Shown piece by piece: positions 8,465 through 17,954 of a DNA stretch of 64,000 nt. This DNA is from Hyphomicrobiales bacterium. Its GTDB lineage: Bacteria; Pseudomonadota; Alphaproteobacteria; Rhizobiales; Rhizobiaceae. Both the position numbers and the translations under genes were made by a program. The stretch spans positions 129,314 through 193,313 of the forward strand of contig UCEU01000008.1 in NCBI GenBank assembly GCA_900471485.1, written 5' to 3'. The stretch's first letter is position 1. Each line of letters begins with the position of its first letter. The notes beneath the pieces were generated by a model, which was not told where the DNA came from, made no database searches, and worked only from the letters and a program-made list of their open reading frames with translations.

Positions 8465-9319
8465 TTATTCCCGACCCGCCAGACGTCGCCCGTTTTCGAG
8501 CGCCGGGAAGGACCGGGTCGGCGATGCGAGAAGCAGATCGAAGCCTTCGCCGATGACGCGTTCGACATTCTTGGAACCGACATGCGGATGCCCGACGGCT
8601 ACGCCGCGCGCTTTGCAGATGCGGACGATCTCGGCCATGTGCCTGACGACCTCGGGGTGCTCGTATTCACGCGGATAGCCGAGCTCCTGGCTCAGGTCGC
8701 CTTCGCCGATCAGAACGGCGCCGATCCCCGGAACCCTGCTCAGCATCTCGTCGAGATTTTCGATCGCCAGCGTATCCTCGATCATAAGGACCACCAGGAT
8801 TTCTCCTTCGGGATTGAGCGGCCAGACGTCGGCCTTCTTGTAATACTCGCCCGCCGAGAGTCCCCAGAAACGCGCCGCGGTCGTGGGGCTGTCGCCGCGG
8901 ATGCCGGCCGGTTCGTAGCGCTCGGCCGTCTTCAGGCGCGGATAGCGGCAGGCCGCGACGGCGTTATAGGCCTGTTCGGCGGTGCTGACATGCGGCCAGA
9001 CCACGCCGAACACGCCGACATCGAGCGCCTGCTTGGCAAGCCACTGGTTCATCTCTCCGCCGTTCGCCGGGATGCGGCACAGGGGCGTGACGGCCGGGCC
9101 AGCCTCCGACGATGCGCGGATCTGCTTGCGGCTCAGCATGTGCTGAAGCGTGTCGCGAAGCTCGGCCGGGTTCCACGGCCGATGCTCCATTTCATAGATG
9201 ACGCCGTCGTAAGGAGCCGAGGATACCCACAAGGCGGACTCCAGGCTTGCCGGCGCGAAGGTTCCGAACGCTTTCTGGCCACTCTCCAGGGCTTTGATGA
9301 TGCCGTTCAGCCGGGTCAT
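8465..9319 (-). CDS. HpcH/HpaI-type class II aldolase (module A)
   Basis: 284 aa. Family hallmarks are visible: YDGVIYEMEHRPWN near residue 40 (active-site His), ALDVGVFGVVWPHVSTAEQA, the metal-ligand Glu in VLMIEDTLAIENLD, and VLIGEGDLSQELGYP carrying the second acidic ligand. Such enzymes cleave 4-hydroxy-2-oxo acids to pyruvate plus an aldehyde or oxo-acid, using a divalent metal. Directly downstream of a LigJ-type hydratase (ATGA overlap), the natural job would be cleavage of 4-carboxy-4-hydroxy-2-oxoadipate or an analogue. That is inference. Paralogue of the gene at 29166-30038. Confidence 0.85.
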   Translation of the reverse strand: MTRLNGIIKALESGQKAFGTFAPASLESALWVSSAPYDGVIYEMEHRPWNPAELRDTLQHMLSRKQIRASSEAGPAVTPLCRIPANGGEMNQWLAKQALDVGVFGVVWPHVSTAEQAYNAVAACRYPRLKTAERYEPAGIRGDSPTTAARFWGLSAGEYYKKADVWPLNPEGEILVVLMIEDTLAIENLDEMLSRVPGIGAVLIGEGDLSQELGYPREYEHPEVVRHMAEIVRICKARGVAVGHPHVGSKNVERVIGEGFDLLLASPTRSFPALENGRRLAGRE

Positions 9320-10353
9320 GCTCTCAGCTCCTGACGTTCATGCCCTGCAAGCGCCTTGCCGAGGCGAGGGAAGATCTTGCGCGCGTTGCCTTCGAATATC
9401 TTGTACCGGTCCTCGTCCGAGAGATGCGGCAACTGGTCGACGTAGCGCTTCGTGTCATCGAAATAGTGGCCGGTATCGGGATCGACGCAGCGCACCGCTC
9501 CGATCATCTCGGATGCGAACACGATATTGTCGACCGGGATCACGTCGGCCATCAGCGCGACGCCGGGATAGTGGTACACGCAGGTATCGAAGAACACGTT
9601 GTTGCGGATCATCTCTGTCAGCGGCGGGCGTTTGAGATCGTAGGCGAGCCCGCGATAGCGTCCCCAATGGAAGGGCACGGCGCCGCCGCCGTGAGGTATG
9701 ATGAAGCGCAGCGTCGGGAAATCCTTGAACAGATCCGAGGTCAGAAGCTGCATGAAGGCGATCGTGTCGCCGGCCAGATAGTGGGCCCCCGTGTGGTGAA
9801 CGGCCGAGGTGCAGGTCGAACTGACATGGATCATCGCCGGCACGTCGAGCTCGACCATCTTCTCATAGAGCGGATAGAAGGAGCGATCGCTGAGCGCCGG
9901 GCCCTGCCAGTGGCCTCCCGACGGATCGGGATTGAGGTTGCAGCCGATAAAGCCGAGTTCGGTGACGCAGCGCTCCAGTTCCCGTGCCGAACCTTCAAGA
10001 GACGCCCCCGGAGATTGCGGCAATTGGCAGACGCCGACGAAACTCTCGGGAAAAAGCTTGCAGACCTGGTGGATCAGGTTGTTCGACAGGCGGCTCCAAC
10101 GCTGGCTCATCGCCTCATCGCCTTCGTGATGCCCCATGAGGCCGGCGATGGGCGAGAAGATGGTGACGTCGGTGCCGCGTTCCTTCTGCAGTTTCAGCTG
10201 TGCATCGACGAGCGTTTCGCGAACCTCCTCATCGGCAAAGACCGGCGCGTCCGGTTCCTGCCCGCCGTTCTTGAAGGCGGCGATCTGGGCCTTGCGAAAT
10301 TCCCGCAGCTTGACCGGCGCCGTCGTGTAGTGACCGTGGCAATCTATGATCAC
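9316..10353 (-). CDS. LigJ-type 4-oxalomesaconate hydratase-like amidohydrolase (module A)
   Basis: 345 aa. The start MIIDCHGHYTT matches LigJ, the 4-oxalomesaconate hydratase of the protocatechuate 4,5-cleavage pathway. Visible active-site candidates are His6, His8, His176 (AMIHVSSTC), His221 (IIPHGGGAVPFHWG) and Glu282 (FASEM), the set and order described for LigJ with Glu replacing the usual strand-8 Asp. LigJ adds water to 4-oxalomesaconate to give 4-carboxy-4-hydroxy-2-oxoadipate. AGGAG sits upstream of the ATG. It lies between decarboxylase-like protein A and the aldolase. A close analogue substrate is possible, since no ring-cleavage enzyme is nearby. Confidence 0.85.
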   Translation of the reverse strand: MIIDCHGHYTTAPVKLREFRKAQIAAFKNGGQEPDAPVFADEEVRETLVDAQLKLQKERGTDVTIFSPIAGLMGHHEGDEAMSQRWSRLSNNLIHQVCKLFPESFVGVCQLPQSPGASLEGSARELERCVTELGFIGCNLNPDPSGGHWQGPALSDRSFYPLYEKMVELDVPAMIHVSSTCTSAVHHTGAHYLAGDTIAFMQLLTSDLFKDFPTLRFIIPHGGGAVPFHWGRYRGLAYDLKRPPLTEMIRNNVFFDTCVYHYPGVALMADVIPVDNIVFASEMIGAVRCVDPDTGHYFDDTKRYVDQLPHLSDEDRYKIFEGNARKIFPRLGKALAGHERQELRA

Positions 10354-10370
10354 GTTCGTTCTCCTCTTTC

Positions 10371-11282
10371 TCAGCCGCCAAGCGCGCGCGTCGTGTCGTC
10401 GAAAAGTTCGTCGACGGTGAGCTTGCGTCCGATGACTTTCTGCTGAAACGCGTACTCGATGATCATCTCGAGTGACGGGCGCACGGCCTCGACGCCGAAC
10501 GGCCGCATTTGCATCCCGTTGACGGGCTTCGTGTCGAGATCGCGGCTCTCCAGGAGCAGACGATAGATCTCGCGCACGACGTCCGGCCTCTGCTGCGACA
10601 GTTCGGACCGGACGACGACCATGTGGTTCATCGGAATGACGCCGGTCCGCTCATGCCAGGCGAGCGCATCCTTCTTGGGGTCGGGAATGACCGTCTTGAT
10701 CCGAGGATCGTCGGGCATGTCGCTGCCGATCATCGCGGCATCGATTTCGCCGTTGAACAGCATCTCCTTGAGTTTCTTGCCCTTCGGCGCCAGATGGACG
10801 TTCGAGGGTTCCTTGTATTCCGCCAGATGGGCGTCCTCAAAGACGACCCATTCCACATTGGCGGGATCCACGCCGTATTCGTTCTGCAGGATGCCGCGGA
10901 TCCAGACGCCGGTGGTCTGGGTATAGGACCGCACGCCGATCCTCTTGCCGTTGAGATCCGAAGGCGCCAGCGTCGCGAATTCGCTGTTATAGGCAACGCA
11001 CTGATGCTGAAAGCGACCACCGATGATCGCCGGCAAGAGCACGAGTGGCTTGCCGTAGAATTTCGCCTGGAGGAAGGTGACGATCGCCAGTTCGCCCCAG
11101 TCGAATTTGCCGTCGCGGACCATCGGCTTGAAGCCGTTGTGAATGAGCTCGGGCGCGTCGAAATCGAAGCCGACGAGGTCGCTTCCGATGGTGCCTGACG
11201 TCAGGGACTTGGTACTGGCATTCTTTGGCGCCAGAAGCGTGTGCAGCCTGACGGGTCCCGAAGCTGGGTAGGTGTGGGTCAT
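10371..11282 (-). CDS. 4,5-dihydroxyphthalate decarboxylase-like protein, type A (module A)
   Basis: 303 aa, no signal peptide, so cytoplasmic although the fold is that of periplasmic binding proteins. The segment RIGVRSYTQTTGVWIRGIL is the family signature seen in 4,5-dihydroxyphthalate decarboxylase (Pht5-like). This shorter type A differs from the type B protein encoded two genes upstream, with which it always occurs here. GGGAGG precedes the ATG. Function as a decarboxylase is inferred from family only; the conserved A/B pairing suggests a two-component enzyme or two successive reactions. Confidence 0.75.
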   Translation of the reverse strand: MTHTYPASGPVRLHTLLAPKNASTKSLTSGTIGSDLVGFDFDAPELIHNGFKPMVRDGKFDWGELAIVTFLQAKFYGKPLVLLPAIIGGRFQHQCVAYNSEFATLAPSDLNGKRIGVRSYTQTTGVWIRGILQNEYGVDPANVEWVVFEDAHLAEYKEPSNVHLAPKGKKLKEMLFNGEIDAAMIGSDMPDDPRIKTVIPDPKKDALAWHERTGVIPMNHMVVVRSELSQQRPDVVREIYRLLLESRDLDTKPVNGMQMRPFGVEAVRPSLEMIIEYAFQQKVIGRKLTVDELFDDTTRALGG

Positions 11283-11298
11283 GATTGGGTCCTCCCGG

Positions 11299-12150
11299 TC
11301 AAGCCAGTTTCGGATAAAGGGTTTCCGCGGTGCGGCCGAGAATCCAGTCCCGGTCTTCCTGCGACAGCGACTTCAGATTGTCCTTGGCGCGCTCGACGAT
11401 TTCCTTCAGCGAGCCGGAGGAGGCCGGGTAATTCGAGCCAAAGGCGATGCGATTGGCGCCGAATTTCGAGACGAGCTTCGCGAAGAAGGTCTCGGGCGAG
11501 GCCTTGCCGGAATTGGCGAGATCGAAGGATCGCGGCGTGACCTTCAGATAAATGTTGGAGAACTCCGCAAGCGCGAACAGCGGCTCGGCATTGGCGTAGG
11601 GCGGGCCGTCGGTGGTGTCCATGCGCGCGAGGTGGTCGATGATGATGCGCGCGCCGGGGAAGCGCCTGGCCATTTCCGTGACGATCGGAAAGGCCGGTGC
11701 CCTTGCCTGAATACACATCGAGACGCCGTTCTTCTCGGCATATTCCCAGACAGGGAAGGATTTCGGATCGTTGAGCCAGCTGAAGTCGAACTCCAGCTTG
11801 CTGCCGCCGGTATAGAGCCGCAGCCCGGAAATGCCGCGCGCGATCCAGCCTTTCATCGTCTCGACGGCATCGCCCTGCAGCACGTCAATCGTGCCGACGC
11901 CGGTGAAGCGATCGGGGTAGCGTTCCACGGCATGCGCCACATAGCTGTTGTTGTAACCGTAGCATGTGGCCGACTGGACCAGCGCGGAACTGGCGATCCC
12001 GGCCTCGTCCATGGCCTTCACCATGTCCTCGACGGTGACCTGGTGTTCCTTCGACCAGTCCGATTGCGTGCCGCCGAGCGGGGAACGCGGGAAGCGCGTG
12101 TCATCCGTCGAGATGACATGCGGATGGATGTCGTGAATCTTCTGGGACAT
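11299..12150 (-). CDS. Amidohydrolase-2 family protein, LigI-like, strand-8 Asp replaced by Asn (module A)
   Basis: 283 aa TIM-barrel amidohydrolase related to 2-pyrone-4,6-dicarboxylate hydrolase and lactonases. The HxH motif is DIHPHV (His9, His11) and the strand-6 His is in DHLAR (His173). At the position where the superfamily normally has Asp (GSDYP/GTDWP) the sequence reads GSNYP, with Asn240. The module B paralogue has Asn at the same residue. The reaction may thus differ from ordinary hydrolysis. GGGAGGAAC is a strong ribosome-binding site. It lies between type B and type A decarboxylase-like genes. Confidence 0.8.
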   Translation of the reverse strand: MSQKIHDIHPHVISTDDTRFPRSPLGGTQSDWSKEHQVTVEDMVKAMDEAGIASSALVQSATCYGYNNSYVAHAVERYPDRFTGVGTIDVLQGDAVETMKGWIARGISGLRLYTGGSKLEFDFSWLNDPKSFPVWEYAEKNGVSMCIQARAPAFPIVTEMARRFPGARIIIDHLARMDTTDGPPYANAEPLFALAEFSNIYLKVTPRSFDLANSGKASPETFFAKLVSKFGANRIAFGSNYPASSGSLKEIVERAKDNLKSLSQEDRDWILGRTAETLYPKLA

Positions 12151-12178
12151 GTGGTTCCTCCCGTCGTCCTGTTGGTTC

Positions 12179-13174
12179 TCAATTCTGCGTGGGGTCGATG
12201 AAGAGCTTGTCGAGGGGCAGTTCGCCCGGGATCAGGCCCTGATGCCTGGCGTAGCGTTGCAGGGCTTCGATCGAGGCGCGGTTCTCCGCCACGCCGTAGG
12301 GAAGCGGGTCTCGGCCAACGACCTCGGCAAGCTCCAGATACTTCTTGTCGTCCTTGCCGGTATGCTCGCCCGCATGCAGACGCTCGACATAGCGGTCCTT
12401 CGACTGGCTGAAGGCCTTGTAGAGAGCGCCGGCGACCCACGGATGCGCTTCGAGCACCTCGTCCCTGACGGCAAGCAGACCATGCATCGGATAGATGTCC
12501 GTGCGCCCGTACCAGTCGGCCGCCAGCTTGTCGGCATCGGCAAGCAACTCGCGATATTCCATGGTCTTCGCCGGGTTGGTTTCGGACCAGTTCTGGTCAG
12601 GCTTTCCCTCGCGGCCGATGCCGGCATTCGCTTCGAAACCGGCCTGGATTTCGCCGCTGTCCATCAGCGAGGCGAGCGATCGTCCCTCCGGGGCGTGCAC
12701 GACATTGGCGGGCAGCTTCAGCGCCTGAACATGCTCCTCGTCATCGACGACCCAGGTCACTTTCTTGTCATCGAGGTCGTATTCGTCGACCAGGATGCCG
12801 CGCGTCCAGACGCCCGTGGTTACCGAGTAGGCGCGCACGCCGACCTTCTTGCCTTCAAGATCCTTGGGTTTCTCAATCCCCGCGTCGGGACGCACCAGCA
12901 ATCCGTTGTGGTGGAACCGTCGGGATACGAAGACGGGAAGCGCCGTGAACTTGACCCCATAGGCCTTGGCGATGATGTAGGTCGTCGGCGCGAGCTCGCA
13001 GACATCGAATTCCAGGTCACGCACCATCCGCCGGTAGGCAGCGATCTGCGGCTTGACCTCGATCCATTCGGGGGCGACGCCGTCGATGGGGATTTCGCCG
13101 CTTTTGACGTCGGCGGTGTGCCCGTAGGTCCGGACGGCAAAGGAAAGGGAAATGGGTTTTGAATCGCTCGCCAT
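12179..13174 (-). CDS. 4,5-dihydroxyphthalate decarboxylase-like protein, type B (module A)
   Basis: 331 aa without signal peptide. The signature VGVRAYSVTTGVWTRGIL near residue 120 and DLEFDVCELAPTTYIIAKA are typical of annotated 4,5-dihydroxyphthalate decarboxylases. It is the first gene of the module A operon; AGAGGATACCC precedes the ATG. Family knowledge gives decarboxylation of 4,5-dihydroxyphthalate to protocatechuate, but no phthalate oxygenase or protocatechuate dioxygenase is in the window. A non-aromatic acid is a real alternative. Confidence 0.75.
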   Translation of the reverse strand: MASDSKPISLSFAVRTYGHTADVKSGEIPIDGVAPEWIEVKPQIAAYRRMVRDLEFDVCELAPTTYIIAKAYGVKFTALPVFVSRRFHHNGLLVRPDAGIEKPKDLEGKKVGVRAYSVTTGVWTRGILVDEYDLDDKKVTWVVDDEEHVQALKLPANVVHAPEGRSLASLMDSGEIQAGFEANAGIGREGKPDQNWSETNPAKTMEYRELLADADKLAADWYGRTDIYPMHGLLAVRDEVLEAHPWVAGALYKAFSQSKDRYVERLHAGEHTGKDDKKYLELAEVVGRDPLPYGVAENRASIEALQRYARHQGLIPGELPLDKLFIDPTQN

Positions 13175-13306
13175 GGGTATCCTCTCTAGGCTTATGGCGG
13201 ATATTCAGATCCTTCGATTTTCGCCCTGCCTGACGGCTCCGATCGCAAATCGAGATTGAAATATCCTTTTGACTTTAAAAGGAAAAGTAGAAGATGTGGT
13301 AGCCGG

Positions 13307-13339
13307 TTGCCAAATCGTAAGGCTGGCATTGTCCATAAG
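13307..13339. promoter_or_regulatory. Candidate regulatory element upstream of module A
   Basis: TTGCCAAAT starts at 13307 and ATAAG ends at 13339, total 33 bases. The same two end blocks with 32-33-base spacing occur upstream of the TTT operon (24258) and module B (36816). It lies 133-165 bases before the first gene of module A. This copy is the weakest of the three and could be chance. An inverted repeat CCTTTT/AAAAGG (13265-13282) lies nearby. Confidence 0.4.
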
Positions 13340-13408
13340 AAAAGGCTAAAGGCATGCTGTGGATGCGATCTATCGCTTGGCCGATCTTGCGGTTTGAGCA
13401 CGACGGGT

Positions 13409-13430
13409 GAACGGCTGGATTCAGCCGTTC
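13409..13430 (-). terminator. Hairpin overlapping the stop codon of the MFS gene
   Basis: GAACGGCTG (13409-13417) and CAGCCGTTC (13422-13430) form a nine-base stem with loop GATT. The MFS stop codon is within it. It sits at the end of the long transporter operon and before module A, so it may separate the two units. No U-run follows on the minus strand. Confidence 0.45.
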
Positions 13431-14677
13431 TGGGGTTCGATCAGACGGTCGCGTTTGCGAAGCGGGGGAAAGGCGAGCGCCCAGATCGCCGAGACCGAAA
13501 CAGTGCCGACGCCTCCGATCAAAATGGCTGGGACAAGACCGAATGCCGCTGCGGTGACACCCGATTCGAACTCGCCGAGCTCATTCGACGCGCCGACGAA
13601 CAATGAGTTGACGGCGGCGACCCGCCCGCGCATCTCGTCCGGCGTGTCGCTCTGGACCAGCGTCTGGCGAATGACGACGCTGAAGACGTCGGAAGCGCCG
13701 AGCACCCAGAGTGCGACCAGCGAGAGGTATAGATTTTCCGAAAGACCGAGAACGATCGTCGCGAGGCCGAATATGGTCGTTGCCAGGAAAAGCTTGCGGC
13801 CGGCCTGCCGCTCGATCGGCCAGTAGGCGAGCGCAAGGCCGAGCATCAGCGCGCCCAGAGCCGGCATCGAGCGCAGTGCGCCGAGCCCCATCGGGCCGAG
13901 ATAGAGGATCTCGTTGGCGACCATCGGCAAAAGTGCCGTGGCTCCGCCGAGCAGTACGGTAAAGAGATCAAGCGAGATCGCGCCGAGAATGACGGGTTTC
14001 CTTCGAATGAAATGAAGACCTGCGAAAGCGTCGCTCAACCGGACGGGCCCCTTTGCATTGCCCTGTGGCCTCTTCGAGATCAGGAGATTGAGGACCGACG
14101 CCGACAGGAAAAAAGCTGCGGAAACGGCAAACGGCGCCCATACGCCCACAACGTAAAGCAAGCCGCCAAGCGCCGGGCCGACGATTGTCGCCATCTGGCC
14201 GGTCGATGACGAAATTCCCATGACCCGGCTGAATGCCTCGCGCGGTGTCAGGTTGGCGATCATCGCCTGGGCGGACGGTGTCGCGAAGCCGCGCGCGGTG
14301 CCGAAAACGATGAAGAGGACGTAGACGCTGGCAATCGACACATGATCGCGGGATGCGACGACAAGAAGACCGATCGTCACAAGGCCCATCACGAAGAAGG
14401 AGACGGCGCAGACGAGGCGCCTTTCGAACCTGTCAGCGACGATCCCCGAAAGGAAGGCGAGCGCCAGCTTGGGCAGGAACGCCGCAAGGCCCACCATCCC
14501 GAGCGCCAGCGCGCTGCGGGTGACATCGTAGACCAGCCATCCGACCGCGACGTTCAGGATCTGCACCGCCGAGACCCACATGAAGCGGCTGACGAGATAG
14601 AGCAGGATGTCTTTTTGAAGCAATACCGACACGCGGCTTCCGCCGCGTGTCGTCTCCTCTTTGGCTGTTGAACTCAT
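13421..14677 (-). CDS. Major facilitator superfamily transporter (EntS-like)
   Basis: 418 aa, about twelve hydrophobic segments, inner membrane. The sequence SGIVADRFERRLV after helix 2 is the MFS A-like motif. Overall layout resembles the MFS_3/EntS exporter group rather than the aromatic-acid:H+ symporters. It is the last gene of the long operon that starts at 24170, 48 bases after the fused TctAB gene. It may export a pathway product or a toxic intermediate; the substrate is unknown. Confidence 0.85.
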   Translation of the reverse strand: MSSTAKEETTRGGSRVSVLLQKDILLYLVSRFMWVSAVQILNVAVGWLVYDVTRSALALGMVGLAAFLPKLALAFLSGIVADRFERRLVCAVSFFVMGLVTIGLLVVASRDHVSIASVYVLFIVFGTARGFATPSAQAMIANLTPREAFSRVMGISSSTGQMATIVGPALGGLLYVVGVWAPFAVSAAFFLSASVLNLLISKRPQGNAKGPVRLSDAFAGLHFIRRKPVILGAISLDLFTVLLGGATALLPMVANEILYLGPMGLGALRSMPALGALMLGLALAYWPIERQAGRKLFLATTIFGLATIVLGLSENLYLSLVALWVLGASDVFSVVIRQTLVQSDTPDEMRGRVAAVNSLFVGASNELGEFESGVTAAAFGLVPAILIGGVGTVSVSAIWALAFPPLRKRDRLIEPQNG

Positions 14678-14725
14678 CAGAAAGCGTCCTTCCTTATTCT
14701 TGGCCAGAGCCTTTCGTTCCGGCCC

Positions 14726-16792
14726 CTAGCGAAGGGTCGGGACGAAAGGTTGCAGGGCAGGGAACAACGTGCCCAGGAAGGTCTGCGGCCACGCAATCAT
14801 CAGCAACTGGTCGAAGACGATGTAGACGAACGACGATAGCCCGATGGCCATCGGCAGGACGAGGGTCCAGCGTTCCCGCCCCTCGAAGCGCATGTAGGCG
14901 ATGACGAACCACAGAATGGTCGGGACGATGCCTATCGTTGCCATGGAGAGCAGGAAGGCAAGCATCCAGCAGATGAACCCACCGGCGCGCAACCCGATCT
15001 CCCTGTTCGTCAGATGTCCGCTCTCGCCGACATTGTCCATGTAGAGCGGCTGATCCTCCTCGTCGTCATCGCATTTCGTCTCCACGACCCCACGCGTGAA
15101 GATCGAGTTGATCAATGAGAGCCCGACCGCCGCCATCGCGGTGATCGTGACAATCCGCGGCACCAGCAGCGTGGTGTAAGGCCAGCCGATCGTCAGGATC
15201 AGCAGATAGCCGAGCCCCAGCAGCAACGCGACCGAGAACAGATCGCTCGGCGCGAAGGTCGGTTTTCCGAACCTAAGCCCGCTCACGCCGCGGCGACGGT
15301 TGCGCATCACACTCTGGATCATCGGTCGCAGGATGCCGTAGAGGGCGACAAGCAGAATGACGAGCACCATCGGGTGCAGCAGCCAGTCGGCGCCGTAGAG
15401 CCGGATCGAAATGAACAGCTGCCGTTCGATGGTATCCCCTAGGACGACACCCAGGATGAGCGGCGCGCGGGGCCAGCGGAAACGCTTCATGGTCCAGCCA
15501 ACCGTGCCGAAGCAGAGCAGCGAGATGAGGTCGCCCCACTGGCGCGAACCTTCGAAGGCGCCGATGAAGATGATGCTGGCAACCATCGGCAGCACCAGAG
15601 TGTAGCGCAGGGTAGCGATCTTGGCGAACTGGCCGCTGAAGGCGTAGCACAGGCCCGCGCCGACGATGTTGGCGAGCGCGATGCTCCAGACCATCGAATA
15701 GGTGACGCTGAGGTTCTTCGTGAGCATGTCGGGACCGGGGACAAGCCCCTGCGACAGGAACGCTCCGAGGATGATTGCCATGCCTGCGGTGCCGGGAATG
15801 CCGAACGCGACGGTGGTGATAAGCGATCCGCCCTCCTTGGCGTTGTTGGAGCTTTCCGAGGCGATGACGCCGCGAACGTCGCCGGTGCCGAAGGTCTTCT
15901 GCCCGCCCTTGACGCTGCGTGCAGCGTGCGCATAGGCGACCCAATCGACGACAGAACCGCCAATGCCAGGGATTGCGCCTAGGGCCGTGCCGATCCAGCT
16001 GCAGCGCATGATCAGCCACCAGTGTTGGAAGCAATCGACCGCACCCTGCCAGATGCCCTTGTTCACATCGTATTTCTGGTCTGTGCTGAGCTTCTGTCTA
16101 GCGATCGCCATGTCGCAGAGCTCGGGCAATGCGAACAGGCCCAAGGTAATGGGGACAAGCGGAATTCCTTCCCAGAGATACAGATTCTCGAACGTCCAGC
16201 GGAAGGTGCCGGTGCGTGGCTCCGAGCCGATCATGGAGATCATGATGCCGATCGATGCGGCGGCCAGTCCTTTGAGCGGTGCGCTGCTCGATAGCGCAGC
16301 CACCATCGACAGCCCGAGAATGGAGATGGCAAGCATCTCCGGCGTGCCGATGAACAGCATCACCGGCCTCAGGATAGGAACCGCGAGACCCAGCAAGGCC
16401 GCACCGAAGAGGCCGCCCATCAAAGACGACATGTAGGCGGCGCTGAGCGCACGTCCCGCTTCGCCTTTTCGCGCCATCGGCAGGCCGTCGAGTACCGTCG
16501 CCGCCGAACTGGCGCCGCCGGGGACGCCGAAAAGGATCGCGGGGATCGGATCGCCCGTCGAGGTCGTGGCGCTGAGCCCCAGCAGGAAGGCGAAGGCGGT
16601 ATATGGATCCATGGAGAACGTGAAAGGCAGGAGCAAGGCCGTGCCGGCCAAGCCGCCGATGCCTGGCACGATGCCGAGGATCACACCGAGCAGTGCCGCA
16701 AAGCACAGGATCGCGAGGCGCATGGGGTCAAGTATGATGAGCAGCGCATCGCCGGCGGCGTTGAGCATGCCCATGGCTGTCGAGGCATCCAT
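14726..16792 (-). CDS. Tripartite tricarboxylate transporter, fused TctA-TctB
   Basis: 688 aa; the ATG at 16792 is preceded by GGAAG. Residues about 20-510 are the large TctA permease with the Gly/Pro-rich repeats GIVPGIGGLAGTALLLPFTF and AIPGIGGSVVDWVAYAHA. Residues about 530-688 add four further hydrophobic segments resembling the small TctB subunit, which has no separate gene next to it. TctA alone is about 500 aa, so this is a natural fusion. It works with the TctC encoded just upstream for secondary uptake of a di- or tricarboxylate. Confidence 0.85.
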   Translation of the reverse strand: MDASTAMGMLNAAGDALLIILDPMRLAILCFAALLGVILGIVPGIGGLAGTALLLPFTFSMDPYTAFAFLLGLSATTSTGDPIPAILFGVPGGASSAATVLDGLPMARKGEAGRALSAAYMSSLMGGLFGAALLGLAVPILRPVMLFIGTPEMLAISILGLSMVAALSSSAPLKGLAAASIGIMISMIGSEPRTGTFRWTFENLYLWEGIPLVPITLGLFALPELCDMAIARQKLSTDQKYDVNKGIWQGAVDCFQHWWLIMRCSWIGTALGAIPGIGGSVVDWVAYAHAARSVKGGQKTFGTGDVRGVIASESSNNAKEGGSLITTVAFGIPGTAGMAIILGAFLSQGLVPGPDMLTKNLSVTYSMVWSIALANIVGAGLCYAFSGQFAKIATLRYTLVLPMVASIIFIGAFEGSRQWGDLISLLCFGTVGWTMKRFRWPRAPLILGVVLGDTIERQLFISIRLYGADWLLHPMVLVILLVALYGILRPMIQSVMRNRRRGVSGLRFGKPTFAPSDLFSVALLLGLGYLLILTIGWPYTTLLVPRIVTITAMAAVGLSLINSIFTRGVVETKCDDDEEDQPLYMDNVGESGHLTNREIGLRAGGFICWMLAFLLSMATIGIVPTILWFVIAYMRFEGRERWTLVLPMAIGLSSFVYIVFDQLLMIAWPQTFLGTLFPALQPFVPTLR

Positions 16793-16865
16793 GAGGCTTC
16801 CTTCCGGAAGAAAGAGAGATCGTGACGGGCAGGAGAGGGGTGTGGCTGACCACACCCCGTCGATG

Positions 16866-17900
16866 TCATTGCGGCTTGAGCAGAGCCTTCACCGCGTCGA
16901 TCGTTTCGGGAGGCGTCGCGTATAGCGTCTTGACGATCTCCTCGGTCTGCTGGCCGTTCAGCAGCTCGACGGTGGCGTTCTGCTTGACGAGCTCGTCCTT
17001 GAACGCCGCGTCATTGGCCGCGTCCTCGAACGCCTTGCGAAGGGCTGCAAGGCGATCGGCGGGCACTTCTGGCGGTGCCGCGAAAGGCCGGCCGGTCTGC
17101 AGCGGCAGGAACATGAAGTCGAACAGCGCCTTGGCCTGCGGTTCTTTGACGTAATCGAGAATCAGAGGAACGTCCGGGATAGCCGGATTGGGCTCGACAC
17201 CCATCTGCGCGATGACGTGGATTTTGCCATCCTTCAACCAGCTCGCATCGTTGCCGCTGACCAGGCTGGTGACGGTGAGAAAGCGGCCCTGAACCTCGCC
17301 GCGCTCCATGGCGAGCGCGATTTCGTCATTGCCCTTGTACCCCGCGACGATATCCATCTTGCCGCCGAGATACTGGTTGATGATGGCGGGAAAGGTCCGG
17401 TTCTCGTTGTTGAAGGATGTAGAGCCGACGGTCAGCGGCTGCGCGAAGAGATCGTCGATCTTCTTCACGGGCGCGTTTTCCCAGGTGGCGAGCGCGTAGG
17501 TTTCCTTGTTGAGGCTGCCGAGCCAGCCGACCGTGCGCGGGTCGAAGGCAATCTTTTCTTCCGAGACAAGCGGAAGATAGAGATTGTTGCGCTGAAGCAT
17601 GGCGATAACTGTGCCATCGCGAACTGCGGAATTCTGCAGTTGTCCCGCCGCGGTCAGACCGCCGGCGCCGGGCAGGTTGTTGATGATAACGTTCGGAGTT
17701 CCCGGAAGATACTTGGAAAGGTATTTCACGAAAGAGCGGGCATAGAGATCGGCGCCACCGCCGGGTGCCGCGCTGACGATCAGCGTCACCGTTTTCCCCT
17801 TGTAGAACTCCTCGGGCGATTGAGCGTTGACCGCGTGCAGTGCTGTCATCGAGAATACAAGGGCCAAAGCGGCCTTTGTCAGGCTACGTCTAGTCGTCAT
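16866..17900 (-). CDS. TctC-type solute-binding protein (system 1)
   Basis: 344 aa with a clear signal peptide (cleavage after about VNA, residue 26). The mature start QSPEEFYKGKTVTLIVSAAPGGGADLYAR is typical of tripartite tricarboxylate receptors of the Bug family. It acts in the periplasm and delivers the substrate to the fused TctAB encoded 73 bases downstream. Known Bug ligands include citrate, other carboxylates and terephthalate; the ligand here is unknown. Confidence 0.9.
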   Translation of the reverse strand: MTTRRSLTKAALALVFSMTALHAVNAQSPEEFYKGKTVTLIVSAAPGGGADLYARSFVKYLSKYLPGTPNVIINNLPGAGGLTAAGQLQNSAVRDGTVIAMLQRNNLYLPLVSEEKIAFDPRTVGWLGSLNKETYALATWENAPVKKIDDLFAQPLTVGSTSFNNENRTFPAIINQYLGGKMDIVAGYKGNDEIALAMERGEVQGRFLTVTSLVSGNDASWLKDGKIHVIAQMGVEPNPAIPDVPLILDYVKEPQAKALFDFMFLPLQTGRPFAAPPEVPADRLAALRKAFEDAANDAAFKDELVKQNATVELLNGQQTEEIVKTLYATPPETIDAVKALLKPQ

Positions 17901-17954
17901 GTCTTCCTCCCATTTTTCAACGACGCTTGTGGAACTACGAAGCGGCTGAACGGA

